Shown here: positions 49,287 to 58,289 of the stretch, in pieces
How the letters are laid out: each line of letters starts with the position of its first letter
How positions within the stretch are numbered: the first letter of the stretch is position 1
From: AP-15 sp050729795
Lineage (GTDB): Bacteria; Pseudomonadota; Alphaproteobacteria; ATCC43930; CGMCC-115725
Reading direction: 5' to 3'
DNA: 64,000 bases
NCBI GenBank assembly: GCA_050729795.1
Contig: JBOHME010000006.1
Coordinates: forward strand, 15,234 to 79,233
The notes under the pieces: generated by a model
The model's input: the letters and a program-made list of their open reading frames with translations, nothing else
Told to the model about the DNA's origin: nothing
The model's database searches: none
Position numbers and translations under genes: made by a program

Positions 49287-51362
49287 TCAGCCGCCGACGC
49301 CGAGGCCGCGAAGCTTTTCGAACACCGGATCGATCTGGACGCGGTAAGCAGGGCAGGCCGAGCGCGACAGCCACAATCGCTCGAACGCGTTGGCGCGCGA
49401 CTGCGGATATTGCGCGCGGAATGCGGAGAGGGCGCGCGCCGCCTCGCCGCGCCGCCCGACCAGCGCCAGCGATGCGATCAGAAACAGCTGCGCTCCGCCG
49501 TAGCTGGGATTGCGTTCGAGCGATTTCTGCAACAGCGCGATCGACATCTCGGTCCGGCCGAGCAGCAGCTCGGCAAAACCGCCAAAAAAGAAAAAGATGC
49601 TGTGACGACGCTCGGTCTGGTCAAGGCGCAACGCCCGTTCAACCGCCGGCAGGGTATCTTCGGCATGGCCGAGAAATGCGGCGTTGTATCCTGAAAAGGC
49701 ATGCGCGCTCGCCAGCCGCTGGTCGATTGTCAGCGCCGTCTCAAAGGCGGCGGCGGCCTCTTCGAGCTCACCCGCCGCGGAATGCAGCATGCCGCGCACG
49801 CAATGCGCATCGGCGTGGTCGGGGGCCAGCTCCAGCGCGGTGCCGATCGCCTCCTGCCCAAGATCGAATGCCACGGTGCCGGCGCTCGCATCGGCCCACC
49901 ATGGCTGGCTGACCAGGTGCTGACAGGTCCGAGCGAGGCCGATCAGCGCTTCGAGATTGTGCGGATCGACCGCCAGTGCTGCAAGAAACCAGCGCTGGGC
50001 CTCGGCAGTCAGCTCGGCCCGCATCTTGCCCTTGAGCGCACTCGCCGCTTGAGCGAGACACTCGTTGACCCCGGGCTCGCGGTCCCCCCGATTGAGCGCA
50101 CGGCGGCTGGCCTCGCGCAGCAGCAGCGCATGGACCTCGCGCGAGATCTGGCGGGTAATCCGGGTCTGGGTCGGTCCGTTCTCTTCGGGATCGAATTCAT
50201 AGCGCCCGGCCCAGCGGTATTCGGCGGTCGCCGCATCGGTGATCTGAATGTTGACGCGCAGCGTGCGCGCAGCACTGCGCTGCGCGCTGCCGGTGACCAG
50301 GTATTCACCATCCGTCTCGCCGCTCCGCGCCGGCATCGCGGCGCTGCGCTCGTCGGCTGCGCGCGCGCGCGGCAGCCCACGGCCGTGGTGCAGCAGATCG
50401 GTGACGAGATCCTCGGAGAACGCGTCTACGAGATACTGCTGCTCGGGATCACCGGTCAGATTGCGCACCGGGGCCACGGCCACCGCGATGCTCGACAATA
50501 GACACGGCCAGCGCAGCGGCGCTGGTTCCGCGATAGGCGGAACACCACCGGTGGTGTCGCACGCGTCCGATGGCGCTACCGGGGCGTCGGGCAGCACCGG
50601 TGGGCGATCGGCGGTGCGGCCCATGATTGTCGGCTCGCCGGCCCCGCCCGAGCGCGCGATTTCGTTGGCGAGCGCTTGCGTCTCGGCATCGGGCGCAACC
50701 CCCAGCTCGCGCTTCAGGATGTCGGCGCAAATGCGGTACTGGCGCAGCGCCTCGGGCCGGCGGCCGGCCCGTGCGTAGGCCCGGATCAGCGCCCGTTGAC
50801 CGATTTCGGACAGTGAGTCGAGCCCGGCCAGGCGGCGGGCCGATTGGATCGCTGCCTCGAAATCGCCGGCCTCGTCCTGCAGCCCGGTGAGGCGCTGCAA
50901 CGCGCCGCAGATCAGATCCAGGGTGCGGTCGCGCTCGGCCGCCAGCCACTCCTGAAAAGGCTCGGAATCGATGACGAAATCAGCGAGGAACTCGCCGCGG
51001 TAGAGTTCGGTGGCGACGATCAGCTCGGCCTGGCTCGACGAGCGCGAAATCCGCTCGAACCGATCGATATCGACATCTACATCCTGCAGCCGGCAATTGG
51101 CGAATTCCGCGGCAAGATGGCGCTTGGCCCCGCTTCCCAGCGCTTTGCGCAGCTCCAACAGGCAGTTGCGCAGGCTGTGCCGCGCCTGCTCCGAGCCCTG
51201 ATAAGGCCACAGCAGGTCGGACAGTCGCTCGCGGCTGACCGCCCGTCCGCGTTGAGCGGCCAGATAGGCGAGCAGCGCGCGCGCCTTTCTCGGGACTTTG
51301 CCGAGGCGGCGATCTCCGGTCTCGATCACCAGCGGCCCGAGGAGGCCGATCAGCAGCGCCAT
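49287..51362 (-). CDS. BTAD-domain transcriptional regulator with TPR repeats
   Basis: The roughly 691-aa protein opens with a winged-helix domain (LIGLLGPLVIETGDRRLGKV, ALLAYLAAQRGRAVSRERLS, LLWPYQGSEQARHSLRNCLL) followed by a bacterial transcriptional activation domain (residues about 100-250, GEFLADFVIDSEPFQEWLAAE). A TolB/FlgO-like segment (VAPVRNLTGDPEQQYLVDAF) and C-terminal TPRs come next (WFLAALAVDPHNLEALIGLA, AFETALTIDQRLASAHAFSG). This architecture is common in alphaproteobacterial signalling regulators of unknown signal. ATG or a GTG three codons earlier may start it. It lies 139 bases after the PP-loop-like gene on the same strand. Confidence 0.82.
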   Translation of the reverse strand: MALLIGLLGPLVIETGDRRLGKVPRKARALLAYLAAQRGRAVSRERLSDLLWPYQGSEQARHSLRNCLLELRKALGSGAKRHLAAEFANCRLQDVDVDIDRFERISRSSSQAELIVATELYRGEFLADFVIDSEPFQEWLAAERDRTLDLICGALQRLTGLQDEAGDFEAAIQSARRLAGLDSLSEIGQRALIRAYARAGRRPEALRQYRICADILKRELGVAPDAETQALANEIARSGGAGEPTIMGRTADRPPVLPDAPVAPSDACDTTGGVPPIAEPAPLRWPCLLSSIAVAVAPVRNLTGDPEQQYLVDAFSEDLVTDLLHHGRGLPRARAADERSAAMPARSGETDGEYLVTGSAQRSAARTLRVNIQITDAATAEYRWAGRYEFDPEENGPTQTRITRQISREVHALLLREASRRALNRGDREPGVNECLAQAASALKGKMRAELTAEAQRWFLAALAVDPHNLEALIGLARTCQHLVSQPWWADASAGTVAFDLGQEAIGTALELAPDHADAHCVRGMLHSAAGELEEAAAAFETALTIDQRLASAHAFSGYNAAFLGHAEDTLPAVERALRLDQTERRHSIFFFFGGFAELLLGRTEMSIALLQKSLERNPSYGGAQLFLIASLALVGRRGEAARALSAFRAQYPQSRANAFERLWLSRSACPAYRVQIDPVFEKLRGLGVGG

Positions 51363-51501
51363 GACCACCACCCCATCGCACAGCCACCTGCTTCAAGTCC
51401 GCCCGCGACAGCGGGGCGAGGGCGCAACGTCGCGACGATTTTGACCGTGGTCGAACCCGTCATCAAGCAAATCGTCCGCTCAGCGATGCTGGCGGCGTCG
51501 A

Positions 51502-52737
51502 TCAGTCGGCGGTCCGAGCATTGGTCAATCCTTCGCGATAAGCAGCGATCTTCTTTTCGAGCATGTGGCACAAGGCATCGAAGCCGCGCGCCCGCAACGG
51601 CGCCAGCAGATCCTGGTAGCGGAGCGCGCGATGACCGCTCGGCGCCGGCACCGCCGCTTCCCAGTCCTCGATCGGGGTCAAGCTCGGACCGAGCGCTTCG
51701 GTCTCCTCGACCCCGCAGGCCAACAGCTCGAGGCGTGTGCGCAGGCACTTTTCACACCGGCCGCAATTGGCCTTGGTGCCGCGTCCTTCCGGACATACCC
51801 GCAGGGCGGCGAGCGCGGCCGGCCAACTCGCGACCTCGCGCACCTTTTCAAGGCGGGTGAAGCGCACGCCATCGTGGATGATGCCGAGCCGTTGGCTCGA
51901 AAACAGGCCATCGACCGCCGGGTGCGACCCCATCGGGACCGGGTTTGCGGCATGATAGGAGGCGCCGAGAAACAAAAATGTCGGACCGGGCAGAGCCGCA
52001 TGACCGACGGCGGCCAGCGCCGACCCGTTCTGGCGGTAGTTCCAAAAATCCGGCTTCGAGGGCAGGTGGCGCAGATTTGTCCGACAGCAGACGAGGCGCA
52101 ACCCGGTCTGCGCCAACACCGGTTCGAGCCGCGCCGCGGCGGCGCGATACCGCTCCTGCTCCGGCGCTCGGGCGCGCTTGCCGATGTCGAAACCGTGGAT
52201 GAACACAGCGGTGCGGATGTAGGCCGGATCGCGCGGGCGATAGAGACGCCGGTTGCACATCAGCAGGTGGAGCCCATCCACCCCGCCCGACAAAAAGGCC
52301 GCACCCCGCCGCGCGCCCGACACCTGGGCGGCTCCGCCATCCCCGGAGACGGTCTCGATCCCTGGGGCGGGACCAGGCATTCCGCCCCAGCTCGACCACC
52401 ACGCATGCGCGGTGCGCAATCCCTCCGCGAGCATCGGGCAGGCCCGGCCTTCGATTCGAATCCGCGCCTCGCCATGCACCGCAGCCAGCGGAAAACAGGC
52501 GCACAGAAAAGGATCCGCCTCGGTGCCATCGCCCCAAGGCTCCCGGTCGGCGTGCGAAGCGCTGCCGTCGGCAGCACCACGGTCGATTTCGAACACGAGC
52601 TGCGCCGCCGGAAAGTTCTGCTCCTCCCAGTGCACGGTGGCGCAGATCACCCGCTTGTCGTCGGTCGTCGTCACCGCCAGATCGTTGATCAACATCGAGG
52701 CCAGATCCCATCCAATGGACGCGGGCCGGGGCGGCAT
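51502..52737 (-). CDS. PP-loop (ATP pyrophosphatase)-like protein of unknown function
   Basis: The 411-aa protein contains RRGAAFLSGGVDGLHLLMCN, where SGGVD is the ATP pyrophosphate-binding P-loop of the adenine-nucleotide alpha-hydrolase fold (QueC, asparagine synthetase, tRNA thiolases). It also has a C-terminal ANCGRCEKCLRTRLELLACG, a possible metal-binding cysteine cluster resembling QueC-like zinc sites. The N-terminal 130 residues are beta-rich and unfamiliar. It may activate a substrate by adenylation, but no substrate can be named. Two in-frame starts are possible. It precedes the BTAD regulator; an IS element follows on the other side. Confidence 0.7.
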   Translation of the reverse strand: MPPRPASIGWDLASMLINDLAVTTTDDKRVICATVHWEEQNFPAAQLVFEIDRGAADGSASHADREPWGDGTEADPFLCACFPLAAVHGEARIRIEGRACPMLAEGLRTAHAWWSSWGGMPGPAPGIETVSGDGGAAQVSGARRGAAFLSGGVDGLHLLMCNRRLYRPRDPAYIRTAVFIHGFDIGKRARAPEQERYRAAAARLEPVLAQTGLRLVCCRTNLRHLPSKPDFWNYRQNGSALAAVGHAALPGPTFLFLGASYHAANPVPMGSHPAVDGLFSSQRLGIIHDGVRFTRLEKVREVASWPAALAALRVCPEGRGTKANCGRCEKCLRTRLELLACGVEETEALGPSLTPIEDWEAAVPAPSGHRALRYQDLLAPLRARGFDALCHMLEKKIAAYREGLTNARTAD

Positions 52738-53455
52738 TGCTGGCGAGGAATGGTCGCCGTTGTCATCATTTTGACCAAGATAGCGCAGCAGGCGTCAGAC
52801 GCGCGTCCGCATAACCGTCAGAAAGTAATCTGCGCGAGAAATCTTAACGTGAGATTTCCACCAGAGCGAATTCCCGGCACCCTTGCGAGCCAGATCACTG
52901 CGACGACGCGGCGCATCGGGTAATCGCCGCCCTGCAGATCTTGCAAGGGCACATGGTCGGCTCGGCGATCAGCGCGGCAGGTATTGTGACGGTCACGAAT
53001 CTGGCACGTCGGCCGCGGCGTGCGTGGCCGGCGATTCGATCGGGATGGAATGAGCGATCGGGTCCGATTGACGCGTCGATGTTCGCAAATTCATTTTGGA
53101 CGTACAATTGACGCAAGTCCCGACGTGTTACTGACCGCTCTGGGTAAATCTTTCGTCCGAAATCGTAACAAAATCGTGAGAATTATCGATGTGTTCCAGT
53201 TCGCCGACTCAGCAGGAAATTTCGGATATTGAGCACGAGAGGACCCATCGTCTGGCCGTGGCACCGTTCCGGTTGATCGACCACACACGGACGCCGAAGA
53301 TAGCTTTTTCCGAGATGGCAAGTATGTGGCGATCGGCGGCGATCGGTGTTGTCGGCATCGCCCCCCGCTCCAGTTCGCCGAAACCCGCCGGCGGCGCGGC
53401 GGCTCTGGCAAACACCGGGCTGCGTTAGGCGTGCTGCTGAGCTGGGGAGGTGGCC
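52738..53455. other. Gene-poor stretch upstream of the transposase
   Basis: About 700 bases hold no convincing gene. Short overlapping ORFs on both strands (up to about 106 codons) lack similarity or ribosome sites; one minus-strand frame ends with a C-x-C-x2-C motif but is not convincing. The central part (about 53.07-53.24 kb) is AT-rich, containing ttcattttggacgtac and gtaacaaaatcgtgag, and could be a remnant brought by the IS or a regulatory spacer for the PP-loop gene. Confidence 0.4.
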
Positions 53456-54591
53456 GTGGAGAGCTTGGACAGCTGCTTTGCCGGGCTGAAGGACCCGCGC
53501 TCGGGTGGCGCCAGACGCCATGATCTGATGGAAATCTTGATGATCGCGCTGTGCGCCGTGTTGTCCGGCGGCCAGAGCGCGGTCGATATGGCAGTCTATG
53601 CCGAGGCCAAGCAGGAATTTCTCGGCAGCTTCCTGCAGCTAAAAAACGGCGTGCCGAGCCATGACACCTTCAGCCGGGTGTTTCGCCAGCTCGATCCTGA
53701 CCAATTCCGGGCTTGTTTTCAGAAATTCATGGCTCGCTTCAGCGAGACCTGCACCGGGGTCATCGCGATCGACGGCAAGGTCCTGCGCCGACCGCTCGAC
53801 CCGGCCCACCCGGGCACGGCGCTGCATATGATCAGCGCGTGGTGCTGTGATACCCGTCTCGTGCTGGCGCAGATCGGCACGACCGCCAAGACCAGGGAAA
53901 GCACGGCCGTCGCCCAGCTGCTGAAAATGCTCACACTGAAGGGCACGATCGTCACCACCGATGCGCTCAATTGTCAGCGCAACATCGGTCGCCAGATCGT
54001 CGCTCAGGGCGGTGACTATGTGCTGGCGCTCAAGGGCAATCATCATGCCCTGCACGCCGATGTCGTGGAGCTGTTCGACGATCCGGCGCACCGCAAGAAG
54101 GTCGGCCATTCTACCCGAGACAACGACCATGGCCGCGTCGAGACCCGCACCAGCCTGGTTGCAAGCGACATCGAGCGGCTTCAGGCACGCCATCAGTGGC
54201 CGGGCTTAGGCGCGGTCGGCAGGGTCGTGCGGGTGCGTCGGACGACAGCGAAGACAGACACCAGAACAACTCGGGAGAATGCCTATTATCTGCTGAGCAC
54301 ACCGCTATCGCCGGAGCGGCTCGGCGAGGTGGCTCGCTCCCATTGGGGCGTCGAGAACCGCCTCCACTGGATGCTGAACGTCGCCATGAACGAGGACCAG
54401 GTCCGCAGTCGTCTCGACAACAGCCCCTACAATCTCGCCATTTTGCGACATATGGCGCTCAATCTGATGCATAAGGACCGCTCGAAGGTTTCCCTGCGCG
54501 GCAAATTCAATCTTGCCGCCTGGAGGGAGGATTATCTGGCTCAATTGCTGGCTCAGGCCTGACGCGAATTGTCGGATGCTCCAAAATTTCC
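53215..54591 (+). mobile_element. ISAs1-family insertion sequence (ends tentative)
   Basis: The transposase identifies an ISAs1-type element. GGAAATTT(C/T)GGA occurs at 53215 and, inverted, at 54580-54591 (tccaaaatttcc), which could be terminal inverted repeats giving about 1.38 kb. No target-site duplication is evident at these borders and the left end lies far from the gene, so the ends are uncertain. It sits between the PP-loop/BTAD pair and the heparinase-like gene. Confidence 0.45.
53456..54562 (+). CDS. ISAs1-family transposase
   Basis: The 368-aa DDE transposase has the N-terminal LKDPRSGGARRHDLMEILMI, GVPSHDTFSRVFRQLDPDQF, CTGVIAIDGKVLRR (first Asp), GTIVTTDALNCQRNI (second Asp), VLALKGNHH and SHWGVENRLHWMLNVAMNED (Glu region). 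These are all characteristic of ISAs1/H-repeat enzymes. It looks intact. GGGGAGG five bases before the second of two GTG codons fixes the start. Confidence 0.9.
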   Translation: MESLDSCFAGLKDPRSGGARRHDLMEILMIALCAVLSGGQSAVDMAVYAEAKQEFLGSFLQLKNGVPSHDTFSRVFRQLDPDQFRACFQKFMARFSETCTGVIAIDGKVLRRPLDPAHPGTALHMISAWCCDTRLVLAQIGTTAKTRESTAVAQLLKMLTLKGTIVTTDALNCQRNIGRQIVAQGGDYVLALKGNHHALHADVVELFDDPAHRKKVGHSTRDNDHGRVETRTSLVASDIERLQARHQWPGLGAVGRVVRVRRTTAKTDTRTTRENAYYLLSTPLSPERLGEVARSHWGVENRLHWMLNVAMNEDQVRSRLDNSPYNLAILRHMALNLMHKDRSKVSLRGKFNLAAWREDYLAQLLAQA

Positions 54592-54692
54592 GAGGCTGGA
54601 CCGTGCCAATCGCAACCATCCAGTAAGTCAGCCGCCCGTAGAGAGGATGCATCCGACCCGGCAACCCTGATCCCGCTCGCTGGGGATGTCGC

Positions 54693-57026
54693 TTGCCCTT
54701 CGACAACGCGCGAATACTCTCGTCCGAACAGCCCCACCACCCGAACCTCGCGGGCGGCCGAGCCGGGACCCGTTCGCGCGTCTCCGCCGCTATCCCCGGC
54801 GCCGCAACGCGTCCGGCCGAGACTCTCCCGGCCGAGACTGTCCACGGCCAGACTGGCCTGCCCGAGATTGGCCTGCGCCAGACTGGCCTGCCCGAGACTG
54901 GCCTGCGCCAGACTGGCCTGCCCGAGACTGGCCTGCGCCAGACTGGCCTGCGCGATACCGCACCGCTCGATTTCGCCCGCATCGCACAAACTCTCGCCCG
55001 GTGTCGGGCGCAACATCCCTATCTGCTGTTCCGCGGCAGCGCGCTGCCAGCGATTTGCCGTCTTGCCAGCGCGGCGCCCGAAGCCCAGGCCCGCCTCGCA
55101 AAGCTGGTCCCCGAGATCCCGCCGGCGGCGCTGCCTCGCGATCCGCGTGCCGCGGTCAAGCGCCGCGCAAGACGGTTGATCGCGACCGCGTTCCTGGCAC
55201 TCACTGGCGAAGGGGCGATCGCCACTGCGGCGCTGACGGCGACCCGCGAGGCGCTCGCCGGGTTTGCCGCGGCGGTGAGCTGGAAGGAGCGCAAGGTGAT
55301 CCGCTCCTTTCTCGATTGTGCCGAGATCGCCGTTGCCGTGTCGCTGGCCTATGACTGGCTCTACCAACGGCTCGCGCCGCGCGAACGCGACGCGATCGAG
55401 AACGCGATCCGATGCAATGTTCTCGAACCCGCGCTCGCTGCCTATGACGACCCGGGTTTGATGTGGCCGCGAAGACGAGACAATTGCGCACTCGTATCGA
55501 ATTCCGGCATCCTCGTCGCGGCGCTTGCGGTGCTGCACCGGCACCGTGAGATCGCAGCCGAACTGATAGCCCATAGCCTCGCCTCGTCATGGAACGTGTT
55601 CTCGGCGCTGGCGCCCGACGGAGCATGGCGCGAGGGTCTGAGCTACTGGTCGCTGACGATGCGCTATGCCGGTTTGATGGTGGCGGCGCTGGAGAGCACG
55701 TTGGGGGACAGTTTTGGCTTCGCCGCCCGGCCGGGGTTTGCCGAGACCGGGGATTTTGCGCTGCACGCCGCGGGTCCGTTTGGCGCCGCCTTCAATTTCG
55801 GCGATTCCGACCGTCACTTCGACGCTTCACCGCTGACTTGGCACGCCCATCGTTTTGGCCGGCCGATCGATCGCTGGCTGCTCGGCGGCTGTGACACCTG
55901 GTATCTGCCATTTGCGACGATCTGGTCTGGACGCGAGGGCGCCGGTCCGACGGCGCTCGGCCTGCCCACGGGCAAGGTCTTCCACAGCGGCGATCTCGCC
56001 TGCTTCCGCAACACCTGGTCGGCCGATCCACCGGCCCGTCCGGTCTATCTCGCGATCAAAGGAGGCAATGTCGCCAGAAGCTGCGGCACCGGAAGCCCGC
56101 GGCCCGAGGACGTCACCTTGCACACACAGGCCGATGCCGGCACCTTTGTCGTCGATGGCGCGCGGCATCGCTGGGTTATCGATCCGGGCGGAGACGATTA
56201 CGATTTGCCCGGCTATTTCGAGCACGGCACGGATGCCCGATCGGGGCGGCGCTGGCAGTACTATCGCTCGCAGGCCGCCGGCCACAACACCTTGACAATC
56301 GCCGGGCGCGACCAGGTGCCGAACGCGCCCGCGGACATTATCGGCAGCTGCGTCGAGGGCGATTGCAAATGGGCGGTGTTCGACCTTTCGCTGGCCTACG
56401 GCAAGCCACCCGGCAGCGTGCGGCGCGGTGCGGCCCTGATCGGCCGCCAAGTCGTCATCCAGGACGAAGTCGACCCGGCAACCTGCCGGGACGTGCTGTG
56501 GGCGATCCATACCAGCGCCGAGCCGGTGTCGCTGACCGGATCGCTGGCGCGGTTTCGCCAGGGCGAAGATCACCTGGTCGTGCGCATCCTGGAGCCCGCG
56601 GGGGCTCGCCTCGAGCTGGTCATGCCGCCACCGCCGCGCTCCTTCGCGCTCGCTGCGGCGCATCAGCTGCACGGCTGCCCGCCAGGCGATCGCGTCAGCG
56701 TGTCTGAATTGCCGTGGCGCGTCGATGCCGCGGGCCAGCTGCAGGGCAGTGCGCCGATGCGTCGCCTGCAAATCGCCTGGCCCGCGGGAGCACGCCGCCT
56801 GACCGTGCTGCTTTTGCCCGATTGCGAGTTTGAAGAACTGATCCTCCCGGTCGCTCCGCTCGATCACTGGCTGGCGCGCCGACCGGTGCGGCTGACGGGT
56901 CTGCCGCGACGCGGCTGCCGTGCGCGCAGCGCTGCTCCCGCAACCCGCGCCCTTGCTGTAAGGACTGCGAAATCTGAGGTGCGATATCCTGCGGCCGAGC
57001 CAACGACGAGCCACGGTCATGGCTGA
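54693..57026 (+). CDS. Heparinase II/III-like polysaccharide lyase family protein
   Basis: The frame encodes up to 777 aa. Residues about 110-370 form an alpha/alpha toroid (AVSLAYDWLYQRLAPRERDA, DNCALVSNSGILVAALAVL, PDGAWREGLSYWSLTMRYAG). The C-terminal beta-sandwich has FVVDGARHRWVIDPGGDDY and QAAGHNTLTIAG, as in heparinase II/III and alginate lyases. No signal peptide is clear; the first in-frame codon is TTG and the N-terminal 90 residues are repeats and low complexity, so the true start is uncertain. The MFS gene start overlaps its stop. Role in degrading or tailoring a uronate-containing glycan is inferred from family only. Confidence 0.78.
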   Translation: MPFDNARILSSEQPHHPNLAGGRAGTRSRVSAAIPGAATRPAETLPAETVHGQTGLPEIGLRQTGLPETGLRQTGLPETGLRQTGLRDTAPLDFARIAQTLARCRAQHPYLLFRGSALPAICRLASAAPEAQARLAKLVPEIPPAALPRDPRAAVKRRARRLIATAFLALTGEGAIATAALTATREALAGFAAAVSWKERKVIRSFLDCAEIAVAVSLAYDWLYQRLAPRERDAIENAIRCNVLEPALAAYDDPGLMWPRRRDNCALVSNSGILVAALAVLHRHREIAAELIAHSLASSWNVFSALAPDGAWREGLSYWSLTMRYAGLMVAALESTLGDSFGFAARPGFAETGDFALHAAGPFGAAFNFGDSDRHFDASPLTWHAHRFGRPIDRWLLGGCDTWYLPFATIWSGREGAGPTALGLPTGKVFHSGDLACFRNTWSADPPARPVYLAIKGGNVARSCGTGSPRPEDVTLHTQADAGTFVVDGARHRWVIDPGGDDYDLPGYFEHGTDARSGRRWQYYRSQAAGHNTLTIAGRDQVPNAPADIIGSCVEGDCKWAVFDLSLAYGKPPGSVRRGAALIGRQVVIQDEVDPATCRDVLWAIHTSAEPVSLTGSLARFRQGEDHLVVRILEPAGARLELVMPPPPRSFALAAAHQLHGCPPGDRVSVSELPWRVDAAGQLQGSAPMRRLQIAWPAGARRLTVLLLPDCEFEELILPVAPLDHWLARRPVRLTGLPRRGCRARSAAPATRALAVRTAKSEVRYPAAEPTTSHGHG
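54848..54952. repeat. 30-bp (2 x 15) tandem repeat in the N-terminal part of the heparinase-like gene
   Basis: Three and a half copies of a 30-bp unit built from two related halves (ccagactggcctgc / ccgagactggcctgcg) are seen, with diverged copies on the left. In the heparinase frame it encodes repeats of QTGLPETGLR. The opposite strand, also open, would read an A-Q-A-S-L/G-Q-A-S-L pattern reminiscent of pentapeptide repeats, but that frame is probably not expressed. Confidence 0.9.
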
Positions 57027-58272
57027 GCCTGCTGACCCGCTGCCGGTGACGGCCGATGGATTGACCCGGGTGCGACGCAGGGTCGTGCTGCTGAGCCTGA
57101 CCTGGGCGTCCTCGCTGGGCATAGTCTCCTCCACCATCTACGTTCCGTCGGTGCCGGCGATCGCGCATGCGCTGCATACCTCGATCGCGCGGGTACAGCT
57201 GACCTTTGTCGGGTATCTGCTGGCGCTAGCGGTCAGCATGCTGGTGCTGGGGCCGCTGTCCGACCGTTTTGGCCGGCGGCGGACCGTGCTCTGTGGTCTT
57301 GCCCTGTGTGCCGTGAGCAGCCTCGTCTGTGCCGTCAGCCAGACGATCGAAGTGCTGATCGCGGCGCGGGTCGTGCAGGGGATCGGCGCCTGCGCCGGCA
57401 TGGTCGTCGGCCGCGCCTTGACGCGGGAAATCTGGGGCACCGCAGCCGCCGCTCAGGTCATCGCCGGTCGGGCGATGGCCGCTACGATCCTCCAGGCCGC
57501 CGCACCGGTGCTCGGCGGCTATCTGCAGCAATGGATCGGCTGGCGGGCCAACTTCGCCGCGGTCGTGGTATTCGCCTCTTTCGCCATGATGTTGATGGTC
57601 TATGTTCCGGATCGCGGCAAGGTGCAGCGCGCGGCCGCTCGCGGCCCGGGCATGCTGGCTGGCTACCGCACGCTGCTCGGCACCCGCCGCTATCTGGGCT
57701 ACGCGCTGTCGGCCGCGGGTGCCCATGCCGGTTTCCACATCTTCGCCGCCGGCGCCCCGGCGGTGCTGATCGGCACCTTTGGCATCACTCCTGAGCAGTA
57801 CGGCTATTACGCGGCATTGCCACCCTTCGGCTTTCTGGTTGGCAGCTTTCTGTCCAACCGGCTGACCCTTCGGCTCGGCGTCGACGGGCTGATCACGATC
57901 GGCACGATGGTGCTGATCCCGGCCGGGTTTGTCATGGTGGCGCTGGCGCTGCTGCACGTCGCGGGCCCGTTCGTCGTGATCGCTCCGATGATCTTTGTGT
58001 GCTGCGGCAGCGGTCTGATCACGCCAAATGCAGCCGGTGGCAGTCTCGGTGTCAATCCGCGGATCGTCGGTGCTGCGGCGGGTCTGTGCAGCTTTCTGCA
58101 GATGGGTGCGGCAGCGGGTGGCACCGCGCTCTTGTCGCTGGGGCCGAGCGGACACCCGCTGACGCTGGCGATCGTCATCGCTGTGGCCGGGCTCTTTTGC
58201 GTGACCGCGTTCAGCTCGCTGACGCAATTCGGTCGACGCGCGGCAAAGGCCGGCGCCGGAGCCACGATCTGA
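57019..58272 (+). CDS. MFS transporter, DHA1 (Bcr/CflA-like) family
   Basis: The 417-aa protein has 12 predicted membrane helices. Signatures are YVPSVPAIAHALHTS, VGYLLALAVSMLVLGPLSDR with FGRRRTVL (motif A), VVQGIGACAGMVVGRALTRE (motif B region) and VLGGYLQQWIGWR (motif C region). These match Bcr/CflA-type drug-proton antiporters. It overlaps the heparinase-like stop by eight bases, so translation is coupled, and its substrate may relate to that locus. Confidence 0.9.
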   Translation: MAEPADPLPVTADGLTRVRRRVVLLSLTWASSLGIVSSTIYVPSVPAIAHALHTSIARVQLTFVGYLLALAVSMLVLGPLSDRFGRRRTVLCGLALCAVSSLVCAVSQTIEVLIAARVVQGIGACAGMVVGRALTREIWGTAAAAQVIAGRAMAATILQAAAPVLGGYLQQWIGWRANFAAVVVFASFAMMLMVYVPDRGKVQRAAARGPGMLAGYRTLLGTRRYLGYALSAAGAHAGFHIFAAGAPAVLIGTFGITPEQYGYYAALPPFGFLVGSFLSNRLTLRLGVDGLITIGTMVLIPAGFVMVALALLHVAGPFVVIAPMIFVCCGSGLITPNAAGGSLGVNPRIVGAAAGLCSFLQMGAAAGGTALLSLGPSGHPLTLAIVIAVAGLFCVTAFSSLTQFGRRAAKAGAGATI

Positions 58273-58289
58273 CCACCCCAGCGCAGCAC

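Noticed and set aside
54687..54982. Minus-strand pentapeptide-repeat protein (A-x-A-S-L pattern) opposite the heparinase-like gene
   Set aside because: The pattern comes from the tandem DNA repeat. The frame has no ribosome site and lies antisense to a recognised gene, so it is noted only as a curiosity.
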